DNA of 64,000 nt from Meghimatium bilineatum (taxonomy: Eukaryota; Mollusca; Gastropoda; Stylommatophora; Philomycidae). Shown in pieces: positions 35,060 to 46,840 of this stretch. Numbering within the stretch: the stretch's first letter is position 1; each line of letters starts with the position of its first letter. The stretch is from the NCBI GenBank assembly GCA_034231615.1, contig CM067304.1, forward strand, positions 17,814,944 through 17,878,943. Reading direction: 5' to 3'. A program made the translations under genes and the position numbers. The notes under the pieces were generated by a model that was given only the letters and a program-made list of their open reading frames with translations, searched no databases and had not been told where the DNA came from.

Positions 35060-36225
35060 TCATGCAATCGATAGAAGATGTCTGCACAGTAGCAGAGTGT
35101 TAGTGTATCTATAGAAGATGTCTGCACAGTAGCAGAGTGTTAGTGTATCTATAGAAGATGTTTGCACAGTAGCAGAGTTGTTAGTGTATCTATAGATGTC
35201 TGCACAGTAGCAGAGTTGTTAGTGTATCTATAGATGTCTGCACAGTAGCAGAGTGTTAGTGTATCTGTAGATGTCTGCACAGTAGCAGAGTGTTAGTGTA
35301 TCTATAGATGTCTGCACAGTAGCAGAGTTGTTAGTGTATCTGTAGATGTCTGCACAGTAGCAGAGTGTTAGTGTATCTATAGATGTCTGCACAGTAGCAG
35401 AGTGTTAGTGTATCTATAGATGTCTGCAGAGTGTTAGTGTATCTGTAGATGTCTGCACAGTAGCAGAGTGTTAGTGTATCTATAGATTTCTGCACAGTAG
35501 CAGAGTGTTAGTGTATCTATAGATGTCTGCACAGTAGCAGAGTTGTTAGTGTATCTATAGGAGATGTCTGCACAGTAACAGAGTTGTTAGTGTATCTATA
35601 GGAGATGTCTCACAGTAACAGAGTGTTAGTGTATCTATAGAAGATGTCTGCACAGTAGCAGAGTGTTAGTGTATCTATAGAAGATGTTTGCACAGTAGCA
35701 GAGTTGTTAGTGTATCTATAGATATCTGCACAGTAGCAGAGTTGTTAGTGTATCTATAGATGTCTGCACAGTAGCAGAGTGTTAGTGTATCTGTAGATGT
35801 CTGCACAGTAGCAGAGTGTTAGTGTATCTATAGATGTCTGCACAGTAGCAGAGTTGTTAGTGTATCTGTAGATGTCTGCACAGTAGCAGAGTGTTAGTGT
35901 ATCTATAGATGTCTGCACAGTAGCAGAGTGTTAGTGTATCTATAGATGTCTGCAGAGTGTTAGTGTATCTGTAGATGTCTGCACAGTAGCAGAGTGTTAG
36001 TGTATCTATAGATTTCTGCACAGTAGCAGAGTGTTAGTGTATCTATAGATGTCTGCACAGTAGCAGAGTTGTTAGTGTATCTATAGGAGATGTCTGCACA
36101 GTAACAGAGTTGTTAGTGTATCTATAGGAGATGTCTCACAGTAACAGAGTGTTAGTGTATCTATAGAAGATGTCTCACAGTAGCAGAGTGTATCTATAGG
36201 AGATGTCTGCACAGTAGCAGAGTTG
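35060..36225. repeat. 38-46-bp minisatellite array with 526-bp higher-order repeat
   Basis: About 28 units of GTGTATCTATAGATGTCTGC plus ACAGTAGCAGAGTGTTA. Variant order from 35109 to 35640 is repeated from 35635 to 36166, offset 526 bp, including the rare GATTTCTGC and short GATGTCTGCAGAG units. Confidence 0.95.
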
Positions 36226-36700
36226 TTAGTGAGCTTGTCTTGCAGACTTAATTTGTTAAACTAGGTGAGTCAAGCACCAGCTATCCACATTGTATTGGCT
36301 ATATGATTGGATGTATTATTTCTATTGTCTTTCCCCCGAGGTGAATGATGGTTGATTGTATCCATACTTGCCGTTAATCATAGGGGTGCCTCAGTTGTCA
36401 TTTCAAGCCAGATGTGTTGCCTTGGTTGCATTAAGTACATGTTTGTTCAAGGTTGTATTGATGTTTACTATCCAATTTGTTTCTTGATCTACCTTTGGCT
36501 TTATGTTTGGATATTCTTTTGTTAAATGCTCTTATTGGTATTTTGTTTGAGTTCATTCTCATAAGGTGACCGAACCATTTTACTTTCTATCTTTAATATA
36601 CTCAATACTTGATATTATACCTAATCTTTTCCTAATTTCTTCATTTCTTTTTTTAAATCTGGTTTAGTAACTATTGCAACTTTTCTCAGACACTTCAATT
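36226..36700 (-). mobile_element. LINE 3' debris
   Basis: Minus strand reads pieces such as MRMNSNKIPIRAF and CNQGNTSGLK, like post-RT LINE sequence. Heavily decayed. Confidence 0.45.
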
Positions 36701-36954
36701 CGCATGTAATGATTTTACTTTACTGCAAGACTGTTAAAGAGCATGTTTGACATTGTTAGCAGAGTGTTGGTATAAAAATTGTAGAAATTATGTCTTTTGA
36801 TTTCCTTCTTGATTGTTGGGTGTATGTATTATTAATGATTCAAAAATCAACTATAGTTGAATAGTAATGTCCTGTATATACTTCATTTATTATTTTATTA
36901 TCTATATGAGATGCACAGAATTTATCTATAATACTTGTATTCAAATGCCTGTAT

Positions 36955-37575
36955 TAATACTGTTTCAAATACCTCGGATCCAGTATATGCAGCGATGGTA
37001 AATGCAAAGCAGAACTAAAAGTAAGACTGGAGATGGCTTTAGTGTCCTTGTCAAGGTTAACTGTGATTTGGAAAAGCAACATCAGTGTTGGAGTGAAAGT
37101 CAAACTGTATAAGTCGCTGGTGCTTTCTGTTGTGTTGTATGGTTGTGAGAGTTGGACACTCACTGCGGACATGGAGAGAAGTTTACAGGCTTTCGAGTAC
37201 AAATGCTACAGACGAATTCTACTAATTTCCTATAGGGAACATAAGACCAATGTGTACGTAAGAAATAAAGTAGAGATGTGTGCAGGTGTTCAGAAGCCAT
37301 TGCTCTCAATAGTGAAATGATAAAAACTAGCATGGTTCGGACACGTATGCAGGCACGATTTCTTGTCAAAAACAATACTACAGGAACTGTCGTGGGTGGA
37401 AGAAGCAGAGGAGGGAAAATAAAGGTATGGACAGACAATATCTTGGAATGGACAGGGCAAGATATTTCCACACTCATCCACATCGCTGAGGATAGAATTG
37501 CTGGAGGACTCTGTGTGCTGAGGCATCCAATGTGGTACCCCTACGACCCTGAAGGGTTACGGGTTTATTGATTGA
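36955..37575 (+). mobile_element. LINE family B, C-terminal fragment
   Basis: FKYLGSSICSDGKCKAELKV, LSVVLYGCESWTLTADMERS, FEYKCYRRILLISYREHKTN, then after a frameshift GRSRGGKIKVWTDNILEWTG and HIAED. This is the best copy of family B; others are at 9.6, 15.9, 33.4 and 43.9 kb. Confidence 0.88.
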
Positions 37576-37679
37576 TTAATTCTGTATCCCGACATATGTT
37601 CAAATGACTTAGTCAAAATCTCATCTTTTTGTTTTATTGATGTTGACCTGGTTAGTAAACATGTTGACTTCAGTTAACC

Positions 37680-37915
37680 CAATTATAAACATCCAAAAAA
37701 CAAAAACCAAAACCATGATAATCAACAAACTTACAGAACGAGTGCTAAAAATATAAGGAGAGATGCTATGAGTAGGATCACTACCAATGTCTTGGACACA
37801 TAATCACAAATGATGGTAGATATGAAACAGAAGTTAAAAAGAGAAAAGGAATGGCTAAAAGTACTTTCAATGACATGAATAAAATATTGATTCTAAACAA
37901 ATGACAAAGATAAAA
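37680..37915 (+). mobile_element. LINE family C fragment
   Basis: CLGHIITNDGRYETEVKKRK and GMAKSTFNDMNKILI, the block after YADD in family C. It ends in an (AT)n tract. Confidence 0.75.
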
Positions 37916-37927
37916 TTATATATATAT

Positions 37928-37959
<32 letters not shown>

Positions 37960-37960
37960 A
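37916..37960. repeat. (AT)n microsatellite
   Basis: About 20 AT repeats with one interruption. Confidence 0.97.
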
Positions 37961-38179
37961 AAGAGCTGAATAAATAGGAAAAAATTCCCAGACAACACAA
38001 CACTAGCTGGTTAACATTTGCAAAAGTTTCAGGAGCCCAAAGCTGCTGTTGTGTCTGTCAAACATGTTTCCATAGATGATGCATCTTAGATATGATTGGT
38101 AGAATTTGCAATTCAGTGTGGCATGAGTGGGACTGGCCAGATTGAGGAATATGTTAACTAGCTAGCCACAGGAATCACC

Positions 38180-38330
38180 ATTATCTTCTTCTCGAACCCC
38201 AGGAATTGCGAGCAATTAGCTCTTACTTCTTATGTGCAGTGAGGAGGTTTCTCTGAGCTTTCTTTCATACCCAGGAGGTTTCAGCTTAATGCAATGCCTA
38301 TTGAAGTTGCCTTCTACTCAAAGGAAGTAG
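38180..38330 (-). mobile_element. Family G repeat
   Basis: GGAATTGCGAGCAATTAGCT, ACTTCTTATGTGCAGTGAGG, inverted relative to 11880-12185. Confidence 0.65.
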
Positions 38331-38544
38331 AAATTAGTGTTATTGGTGATATTTTTACATAACGGCAGAGTCAGCAGTGGGACTGAGATACTGTATAGCT
38401 GAATATGTTGGGGCCATCACTGACCACCTTTGCTACTCATCATGGCATTCGATGATGATACTTTAGATTCTAGATGAACTCAAACCGTGACTGAAATATG
38501 TTTTAATCCTCTACCTACCAACCAGCCATCCTTTTTTCTTCTTC

Positions 38545-39643
38545 TTCTTTCGTTCACTTGAAACATGTCTATATCTGTAATTTTGTCTCCTTAATAAAAC
38601 TCACTGTCTTTTGTAGTTCATACAGTGTCCCATAGAGCTTTGATTCCAGTGTTGTTTCCTCTGGCCAATATGTCTGCCTCAGCGTTTCATGCTCAGAACA
38701 CTCTTGAAGTATATGTTTGGCACTCTGTGCTGCCTGTCCACATGTACACATGGCCGTGTTGCCAATCTTGAACTTTGTATACATGTGACTGCGGAGTCGG
38801 TTGTGTCCTGTTCTGAGACATAGAATTATAACTTGTTCTGATCTGTTCATAATGTGATAGTCATCTTGTTTTGGTGTTTGTGGCTTTCTTATTGACTTTA
38901 TCATCTGTTTTTTTCTGATGGTAGGTGATTGGTATATCTGGTTGGTCTTCGGCAGCACCTTCCTTAGCCAGTTGGTCTGCTTTTTCATTTCCTGGTATTC
39001 CACAGTGAGAGGGTATCCACTGCATGGTTACCCTATACTGGTAAGACAATTCGCTAAGTAGTTTTTTTAAGTCTGTTAGTTTTCCAGACTGGAGAGCTTG
39101 AAGCACTGACCTTGCATCTGTCAGGAATACCACAGGCTGTAGGCCAGAGTTGGAGTTCAGCAGTTTTTTAGCTGCCACACTAATTGCCTGGATTTCTGCA
39201 TCATAATTATTGCAGAATTTTCCTGTCGGTGTTCTGATTGTATCTCTAGGCTTGTGTGGATATTCTATATATACACCTGCACCTCCATTCCTCACAGCAT
39301 TCTGTGCTGACCCATCTGTGTACACTCTGACCCATATATCTTGTGGATATTCTTCATCCAGGAAACTGAGGGTGACTGTCATTAGCTGCACACTGTTCTG
39401 TTCGTCCTCGCTTAGTATTCCTTTCACATGGGTCTGAATGTATATTGGCATTCCATGGCTTTCACTCCACGGGGTTTGTTCTGGTACAGACCTTAAGGGG
39501 CTGTCAACTTCAGGTAGGTCTGTAAGTTGTCTACAGAGTCGTTTAGCTTGATGGATAAAGCTGCTCCTTTTCAGTCGCCCCATTGCTAGATTTACCAGCC
39601 ATCCTAATACGAGATGTGATATGTAAAAACTCTGATGTGCCAA
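38545..39643 (-). mobile_element. LINE family A: RNase H and cysteine tail
   Basis: Two overlapping open frames (260 and 144 codons, one frameshift near 38900). VRVYTDGSAQ, AEIQAISVAAKKLL, FLTDARSVLQAL and WIPSHCGIPGNEKADQLAKE are the four RNase H catalytic motifs, all with their acidic residues. Then YHIMNRSEQVIILCLRTGHN and MCTCGQAAQSAKHILQEC form the C-terminal knuckle. RNase H in a LINE points to the I superfamily. Reverse transcriptase is missing here. Confidence 0.92.
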
Positions 39644-39959
39644 ATAAATGAAGTGTCCGTCATGGCTGACAAGGCAGTTGCTGTCTGATGGGCAGGAACA
39701 TAATGTTTCTATCTGATCTAATCGTTCCTGTGGCGACCGGACATGAAATTCTAGTTCAGGTTGAAAAGAAAAGATCCATTGTCTTCACTGAGGACGCATC
39801 GTTGGCGGCAACTAAGGAAAGGCAGATGCAAAGCGGTCAATTAGTTACATGTACTGACACCTCTTGCTATTGCATGTCGTTTCTCGATATCTTACTTTTA
39901 TCTTGCGTCATTACTTTCTTTTCTATATTTATCTTCATGTTAAAGGTTTGGCATTTTTC
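39644..39959. other. Unassigned 96-codon open frame, + strand
   Basis: The 39688-39978 frame (VPVATGHEILVQVEKKRSI...) does not match the flanking minus-strand LINEs and shows no splice context. It may be a retroelement scrap. Function not claimed. Confidence 0.25.
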
Positions 39960-40960
39960 ATATAATTTGTCTTTGTAATTCCTCTTCTGATGATGCTACT
40001 AGGGCTTGGTCATCTGCAAATAGTAGTTCATTTAAGTTATCCTTCAGATTTTCTTCCGTTGTCATTGCTACTTTGCAGATGTGATCTATTTATGTTATGA
40101 ACAATAGTGGATATAGTACACATCCCTGTCTCACTCCCGAGTGAATTTTAAAATTATCAAATATACCTGTGCTCATTCTTACTGAGCATTGAATATACTC
40201 TGACATAGGCTTATCAGAAGTTGGGGAACTCTATATGTCTGTAGTGTTATCCATAGTTGTGCTCTAACCACCCAGTCAAAAGCTTTCTTATGGTTCAAGA
40301 AAGCCAAATATAAGTCTTGGTTATGTTCTATCGCTCTTTCTGAGTTGTTTGAGGTCAAAGATTGCATCTGTGCAGCTTTTATTTTTCCAAAAGCCCATTT
40401 GTATGTTGTTGAGCCATCTATATATAACAGCCATCGTTAATATTGTTTCTTGTGTCACTGAAATGTCCTTTATATTTCTCTATTCCTTCTCTATTTGCAC
40501 CCAGATGTGCGTTAAATCTCCCAAAATATATTAGATCATTTTCATTATTGCTATTATTTATTAATCTGTTTACATCCTCAAAAATTTCCTCTCTTTCATT
40601 GGTTGGTGTGTTACATCGGGCATAGTCCTGTATAAATGTTGTATTTACACTGTCTTGTGTAATCGTGTCTGCTATTAAACGTTTGTTCTGATGTGTAACG
40701 TGAGCAATGCTCTTGTGTAATCGTGACTGCTATTGAACGTTTGTTTTGATGTGTAACGTGAGCAATGCTCTTGGCTAGTGTCGGATCTATGAGGAAGACT
40801 ATACCGAGTTTAGCTCTTGAAACTGGGTCAACTCCGCTAAATATACGTGTAATCTTGGTATACTTTCTTACAGCATTAGTCTTTAACTCTTGTATCGGCT
40901 AATCCTAGAAATTTGATGTTTCACTTTTTCATATCTATAAGATTTTGTTTTTAATGTCTT
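39960..40960 (-). mobile_element. LINE with APE endonuclease and RT, decayed
   Basis: Minus strand gives YIFSGVDPVSRAKLGIVFLI, then DPTLAKSIAHVTHQNKR and IYFGRFNAHLG, the APE-endonuclease GDFNAHLG motif with Asp changed to Arg. Then the RT pieces DLYLAFLNHKKAFDWV, a GVRQGC-like block and LLFADDQALVASSEE. Several frameshifts. A 58-bp stretch of the endonuclease part is tandemly duplicated (40655-40770). Confidence 0.8.
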
Positions 40961-41164
40961 AGTACGCAAATATTGATTGTAGCAAATTTAATGTGTTGTT
41001 TTCGTATTCAATGTTTAGCATTGTTAGTCATTTTAACGTCGGTATTCATCTTCGGAAAATCCTCCATTTTAATACAAGCACTTTGTTCTCACTCTCAGAT
41101 TGCTAATCTAGCTGCAGTGTTGTATCAGGAAAATACACCTGAGATCTCTAATTAACACATGCAT

Positions 41165-41350
41165 TATTGTTATGTTATGTTCCTCCAGGGCCATAGGTGG
41201 CGCATAAGGCAGAAACCATAGCTTTCCATTTCTGTCTTTGTGCTGCCAGGTCTTTCAATTGTTGCGTGTTGTTTAGTTTCATTGACATGTCTTCTCTTTT
41301 AATGGTTCTTCGTAGAGTTTCTCTAGGTCTCCCTCTTCTTCTTACTCCAG
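41165..41350 (-). mobile_element. LINE 3'-end fragment
   Basis: Minus strand reads RGRPRETLRRTIKREDMSMK, then LAAQRQKWKAMVSALCATYG, like family H at 12650-12800. Confidence 0.8.
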
Positions 41351-41680
41351 GTAAGAAGAATTATTGAGGCCACTTATTCCAGATGAAGAATCCTGAAACA
41401 CCAAACTACACTTTCATTTGTGACGACAAAGAAACAACACAACCGCCATTTTACCAGGTCCCAATATATATATATTTATAATTGAAAGCGACGTCATAGG
41501 CATGTACTAAATCTTCACTGCTGTTAATCTATATGATTGTAACCAAATCATTTTGTGATGTCATACAGGCCGTTTGATAACCTACACAGTTATAACAGCT
41601 GCAATTTTTGACTGCTATCATGTCGCCTTATGTGTCCAAAATACTTTATCTTCCTTTTTGGATGTCATGTATTACATCAT
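41351..41680. other. No feature recognised
   Basis: Short TA-rich run near 41465; otherwise plain. Confidence 0.4.
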
Positions 41681-41942
41681 GGGAGCCGCGTTAGCGCACT
41701 GGCTTCGCATATGAGTGGTCCTGGGTTCATTCCCCAGCTGAGGCGGAAATGTTTTCAGATCGCAACGGCTCCCAGGTCGACCCAGCCTTAAATGGGTACC
41801 GGATTAATCCAGGAAGTAAAGACTGCGAGGGAGAGGAGATGGCTACCGCCCTCATTTGCAGAGCCTGTGAAATGTGAGATCGCTAACATCTCACACCCCT
41901 ACGGCATTAATAAATGCTATGGGTTACTTTACTTTTTTTACT
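41681..41942 (+). mobile_element. tRNA-derived SINE, copy 2
   Basis: GGGAGCCGCGTTAGCGCACT start, B box TGGGTTCATTCCCC. It lacks 12 bp (GTGGTTAGCGCA) of the A-box region compared with 63216, a deletion between GCGCA direct repeats. Target duplication ATTACATCAT/ATTACATGAT. Confidence 0.93.
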
Positions 41943-41959
41943 ATTACATGATATTTTCC

Positions 41960-42118
41960 TTCCACTTGGATGTTTATGTGTTCTGGAGTATTGTTTTTGC
42001 TTCTCTGCAGAACAGTGGGTGTCAGTATTGTTTCATTTCACTTCCTGTTCTTGACAGAGCATCTGCTTTCTCATTTCCCATTATTTCACGATGTGATGCT
42101 ATCTATTGAAGGGTAAAG
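41960..42118 (-). mobile_element. RNase-H LINE fragment
   Basis: Minus strand reads WIASHREIMGNEKADALSRT, the last RNase H motif; truncated on both sides. Confidence 0.65.
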
Positions 42119-42455
42119 TTATGAATTTGTGGACATGTCTAAGCTCTTGTTTGATGTGCAGAAAGAGCTTAATTGATTTTAGCATTTTAAATCTCACAAT
42201 GGCATACTAAAATATATTCTCAAAAATAATTGACAAGAAAGAAATCAACACAGCAATGTCTCAAATATGATAAAGTTTAAAACAGAATCTGGTCAAAACA
42301 ACAAAACCACAACTACTACAGCATAAACATAATATTCTATACACAACAACAATATGAAGATATTTCTCAAGTAAATATAACAATGGAAACATATCACAGA
42401 ACTCATGGCTATGTGGAAGTTAGCTGTTAATGCAAGATAAGTACATTTTTGGGTC
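42119..42455. other. No feature recognised
   Basis: A-rich, no open frame. Confidence 0.5.
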
Positions 42456-42459
42456 TGTA

Positions 42460-43372
42460 CAGTGATGTCTTGACCAAGCCACTCACAGATTGTGAGTTAT
42501 CCCCCAGACCTTGTAATCTCATGGAGAGACCAAGCCACTCACAGAATGTGAGTTATCCCTCAGACCTTGTAATCTCATGGAGAGACCAAGCCACTCACAG
42601 AATGTGAGTTATCCCTCAGACCTTGTAATCTCATGGAGAGACCAAGCCACTCACAGAATGTGAGTTATCCCTCAGACCTTGTAATCTCATGGAGAGACCA
42701 AGCCACTCACAGAATGTGAGTTATTCCCCAAGACCTTGTAATCTGGAGAAACCAAGCCACTCACAGAATGTGAGTTATTCCCCAAGACCTTGTAATCTCC
42801 TGGAGAGACCAAGCCACTCACAGAATGTGAGTTATTCCCCAAGACCTTGTAATCTCATGGAGAGACCAAGCCACTCACAGAATGTGAGTTATTCCCCAAG
42901 ACCTTGTAATCTCATGGAGAGACCAAGTCACTGACATGTGTTGATATTGTGAGGAGTGGATTCACAGCATGTGAGTTATCCCTCAGACCTTGTAATCTCA
43001 TGGAGAGACCAAGCCACTCACAGCATGTGAGTTATCCCCAAGACCTTGTAATCTCGCGAAGAGACCAAGCCACTCACAGAATGTGAGTTATCCCCCAGAC
43101 CTTGTAATCTCATGGAGAGACCAAGCCACTGACAGCATGTGAGTTATCCCCAAGACCTTGTAATCTCGCGAAGAGACCAAGCCACTCACAGAATGTGAGT
43201 TATCCCCCAGACCTTGCAATCTCATGGAGAGACCAAGCCACTCACAGCATGTGAGTTATCCCCCAGACCTTGTAATCTTGTGAAGAGACCAAGCCACTCA
43301 CAGCATGTGAGTTATCCCCCAGACCTTGTAATCTTGTGAAGAGACCAAGCCACTGACAGATGTGTTGATCTT
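42460..43372. repeat. ~57-bp array with a hairpin in each unit
   Basis: About 16 units of AGAGACCAAGCCACTCACAG, AATGTGAGTTATCCCTCAG, ACCTTGTAATCTCATGG. ACTCACA-GAA-TGTGAGT is a perfect 7-bp stem with a 3-base loop in most units; some units have GCA in the loop, which keeps the stem. Confidence 0.97.
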
Positions 43373-43379
43373 GCGGGAG

Positions 43380-43615
43380 GTTTAAAAATTAAGAAGGTTG
43401 GGGGGGAGGGAGTTGAAGTCAGCTGTCCCATTCCATAGCGGGTCAAGGTACCTAGAAGTCATGCTGAAGTTGGATGTGTCATACTGAAATGATCAGATAT
43501 AGCAATGATATATACTCAGATATATATTTACAGTTTAGCTGTAAACCAAGACAACACATTCCATTTGCTGGAGTAAATCCTACTAATCTGCAGGAGTTTG
43601 AGAACAGAAGACCTG
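43380..43615 (+). mobile_element. Family D element, diverged
   Basis: AGTCAGCTGTCCCATTCCAT, GTCATGCTGAAGTTGGATG, CCTACTAATCTGCAGGAG. GAA tail degraded. Confidence 0.7.
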
Positions 43616-43879
43616 CATGGTGGTAAGGAATGAGCAAACACCACCACCAGTTACTAGTTACTTGGACTAGTAGAGACAAATGGTGTCTTAATCCTTTGGT
43701 AGATTATTACAACACACATATCGATCAGAGGTCACCATATCTGCAATTTGTGCTTTGCTGATGAAATTTATAGCTAGCTCAGAACGGGAACTATAAGAGT
43801 TGACAGAAAAATATACCAGCAAGGAAATCAAAACAGAAAAGATTAAGATCTTGGTTAACAGCAGAGACTGAAGCACAGA
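43616..43879. other. Unassigned, LINE-adjacent
   Basis: No independent feature; may be the upstream part of the family B copy that follows. Confidence 0.3.
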
Positions 43880-44530
43880 CCAACATCATGATGAATGGGT
43901 ATAAATTTGAAGAAGTGAATACTTTCAAATGCATTGGATCTAGCATATGCAGTGATGGATAATGCTAAGCAGAATTAAAGATACGGCTGGAGATAGACTA
44001 AAGTTATGTCCAGGCTAAACTTAATTTGGAAAAGTAACATCAGTGCTAGAGTGAAAATCAAACTTTATAACTCACTAGTACTTTCTATTGTGTTGTATGG
44101 TTGTGAGAGTTGGACACTTACTGTGGACATGGAGAGATGATTACAGGCCGTCAAATACAAATGTTACAAACAAATTCTACAAATCTTCTACGGAGAGAAT
44201 AGGACATATATGCAAGCAATAAAATAAAGATGCATACAGGTCAACAAGAATCATTGCTTTCAATAGTGTGAAATGATAAACACTTGCAAGGTTTGGACAT
44301 ATATACCAACATGACTCCTGTCAAAAATGATACTATAGGGAACCGTCAATGGTGGAAGAAGCAGAGAAGGACAAAAAAAAGTATGGATGGACAATACAGC
44401 ACAAGATTTTCCCTCACTTGTCTGCATTGCTGAAAATAAAACTGGAGGACTCTTGTGTCTTGATGTATCCAATGTGGTGCCCCTACGACGCTGACGGGTT
44501 ACGGGTTTACAGACAGATTATCATTCAGAC
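43880..44530 (+). mobile_element. LINE family B, second copy
   Basis: Collinear with 36955-37575 (CTTTCTATTGTGTTGTATGG, TTGTGAGAGTTGGACACTTA, CCCCTACGACGCTGACGGG) but with more stops. Confidence 0.85.
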
Positions 44531-44574
44531 AACAATGTCTGATTGATTACCTGTGCTCTGTCTGCTTGTACCTT

Positions 44575-44695
44575 CTTCAGGTAACATATTCTTTCCAGAA
44601 TGTAATCTTCTTTATGGATGTTCTGAATTTCTTATGAATCTGGACGAGCTGCCCTGTCAAAATCAAGAGTATGTTTAAACAATCTAAGATGTCTT
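44575..44695 (+). repeat. Dispersed repeat, family P
   Basis: TATTCTTTCCAGAATGTAAT, CTTCTTTATGGATGTTCTG, AGAGTATGTTTAAACAAT; second copy at 48870-48965. Confidence 0.7.
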
Positions 44696-44904
44696 ATCTA
44701 TCGCCATCTTGGGTGGCTCTTACCGGGGTGCCCTAGTGACCATTTATGTTTGTAGCTTTTTTTGAAAATGTATCTAATTTCACATTTTCTTGTTGAAATT
44801 TAGTTAAAGGAAATTATGGCATGGTCTTTTGTGGATATTAATTATAAACACTGTATCAAGACCATAGATATATGTAGGGGGCATAAAGTTCAACCACCTA
44901 CTCC

Positions 44905-44975
44905 AATCAACTGTTAAACATCCAGTCCAATATTGGTCATATATAGAGTGGTTTGTTTTAGGTCATCTTGGGTTT
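44905..44975 (+). repeat. Family K repeat, single unit
   Basis: ACATCCAGTCCAATATTGGT, ATATAGAGTGGTTTGTTTTA. Confidence 0.7.
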
Positions 44976-45592
44976 GCAAAGAAGCTCCTGTGGACAAGAT
45001 TTTCCTTTTGTGAACAGTGAAACTGAGACAGTTCTGTAGAAAACCCAGCACAACTCAGGAAGATAGTATTTTCTAAAGGAACCTCTGCCTGAAAAAAGTC
45101 GCATCTATGACCCTGCTGTCTATTCTACTCTTGTAAATGAAGAATAAAGAGTGATTTTTTTTTCAAGGATGTTTCTGATTAACCTTTTTTCAAGATTTGT
45201 AAGTGGAAACTGTGTAATGATAATCAACTATAACGCATCAAACAAAATGGGAACATAAGCTTTCATGGTTGCAAAAGACACAAGATTATAGTAAGGACAA
45301 TAACTCAACTTTAAACTCAGTTGTTTACATAGTGAAAAGTAAATTGTATAATGCACAAAAAGTCCAAGTATCCAAATTGCTATTGGGTCTATGGAAAGCT
45401 CAGACTTTTAATAATAATAACTAAAATTATGTTTCCTCAAAGACAAGAGCACATTTGAGTAAAAATATATCTCCATGAGCGTATACATTTATAACACCTT
45501 TTTATGGATAAAAATTCTATCTTAATAAAAAAAATGTGTTCATTAATCTACTTGAATATTTTCTATTTACACCAACAATATACAGTGAAATC
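44976..45592. other. AT-rich intergenic DNA, no feature seen
   Basis: AATAAAGAGTGATTTTTTTT at 45144 resembles a polyadenylation end but belongs to no gene I can see. Confidence 0.45.
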
Positions 45593-45750
45593 CTTCTATA
45601 GCATATTCCATTATAACAAATTTTCCTATATAACAACACTTCAAAATCCCCAATTATATTTATCCTTTATTGTTTGTACTGTATATAGTGAATTTCTTAT
45701 ATTAGATACATATTTCATCGGCCCAAACCAAGTTATAATGAGATTACACT
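45593..45750. mobile_element. MITE Q, copy 1 (Tigger/pogo-like)
   Basis: Starts CAGTGAAATCCTTCTATA after TA and ends ATAATGAGATTACACT. Termini are imperfect inverted repeats. Relatives at 49195-49394 and 50697-51055. Confidence 0.65.
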
Positions 45751-46084
45751 TATTTTTTATTATAAGAAATTTTACACACATTTATATATGTAAGTCTTGT
45801 CTTATATTCAAACTCTATCAGCCAGGGACAAAAATGTGTGTGATAGCGTATTTTAGCGGAAACAGTGGTTAACGTTATCATGTATTTGTTATTGTGCAGT
45901 CAGTGAATGCTGATATCACTGGAGAGAGATAATACAAATTCATATAAATGTAGAGTTCTAGAAAATATAAAACTACACTGGAAAAAATTGCACTCTGATA
46001 ATTAAATAAGTTCAATGAAGATTTAAAAGTAAATAGTAAAGACAACAGATTTATTTTGCTCATAAATGAATCAACTGATATTGA

Positions 46085-46165
46085 CTATAACCCCAAAAAT
46101 GCATTTTCCTGCTACAAGAGAGATCCAGCGGGAGTTTGAGAATGATCACTGACGAAGACAAATAC
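46085..46165 (+). mobile_element. Family D 3' scrap
   Basis: CCTGCTACAAGAGAGATCCA, GCGGGAGTTTGAGAATGATC. Confidence 0.5.
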
Positions 46166-46560
46166 GAATTTACATAAATAAAATATGCATAGAAATCTCT
46201 AATTTACACATTAAAATCACTAGCCGGACATTCAAATGATCATGAAGAGCAACTGTCATTTCATACTTGGAATTCTGAAACTATATGGCCTATGAAAGAA
46301 AAAAAACGATTTAAATATGCCATCAATTGGTAAGAGATGACAGCAGAGTTTGAATTAAAAAAATTCCAGTCAAACAAACTGAATAAAGAATGTCAGAATA
46401 AATTAGCTATTAATTGCATTTCACCACATTTTAAGACAATTTTACTATGTTTTAGTCATTTATACACAATTTTGAAATGTGGCCATAAACAGTTTCAACC
46501 ATCTGGCAACCCTGGCTCTTACACATCACTGAAACATCAGCTGTATAGAAGACCATCAAA
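46166..46560. other. No feature recognised
   Basis: AT-rich; the 78-codon frame at 46337 has no family resemblance. Confidence 0.4.
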
Positions 46561-46740
46561 CAGAATTAATTAGGACCTTATTCGTTACATTTATTTTTAT
46601 ATTGTTGGGCTTTCGGTTGATCACTATATACTTGGTGTTGTCTTGGCTATTTTTAGCATGAGATTCCAAGTATGTAAAGTGACCAACCAAAATCCAAACA
46701 ATAAACAAAAATGTAAAAAATGGGGTCCTAATTAATTCTG
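46561..46740. mobile_element. MITE R, 180 bp with ~60-bp inverted repeats
   Basis: CAGAATTAATTAGGACC at the left mirrors GGTCCTAATTAATTCTG at the right; the arms continue through CATTTATTTTTATATTG and CAATAAACAAAAATGTA. A target duplication is not obvious. A worn relative is near 49555-49670. Confidence 0.8.
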
Positions 46741-46840
46741 TTGGAAGGTCTTTATTGGAGACAGTCATGTACATCGCTAGCAACCATACCTTCCATTATT
46801 AATTTCTCCATGCTGATGTCTCTTTAATGGCCAAATAATT

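Noticed and set aside
39688-39978. 96-codon plus-strand frame between two LINEs
   Set aside because: No family recognised and no splice sites; kept only as unassigned.
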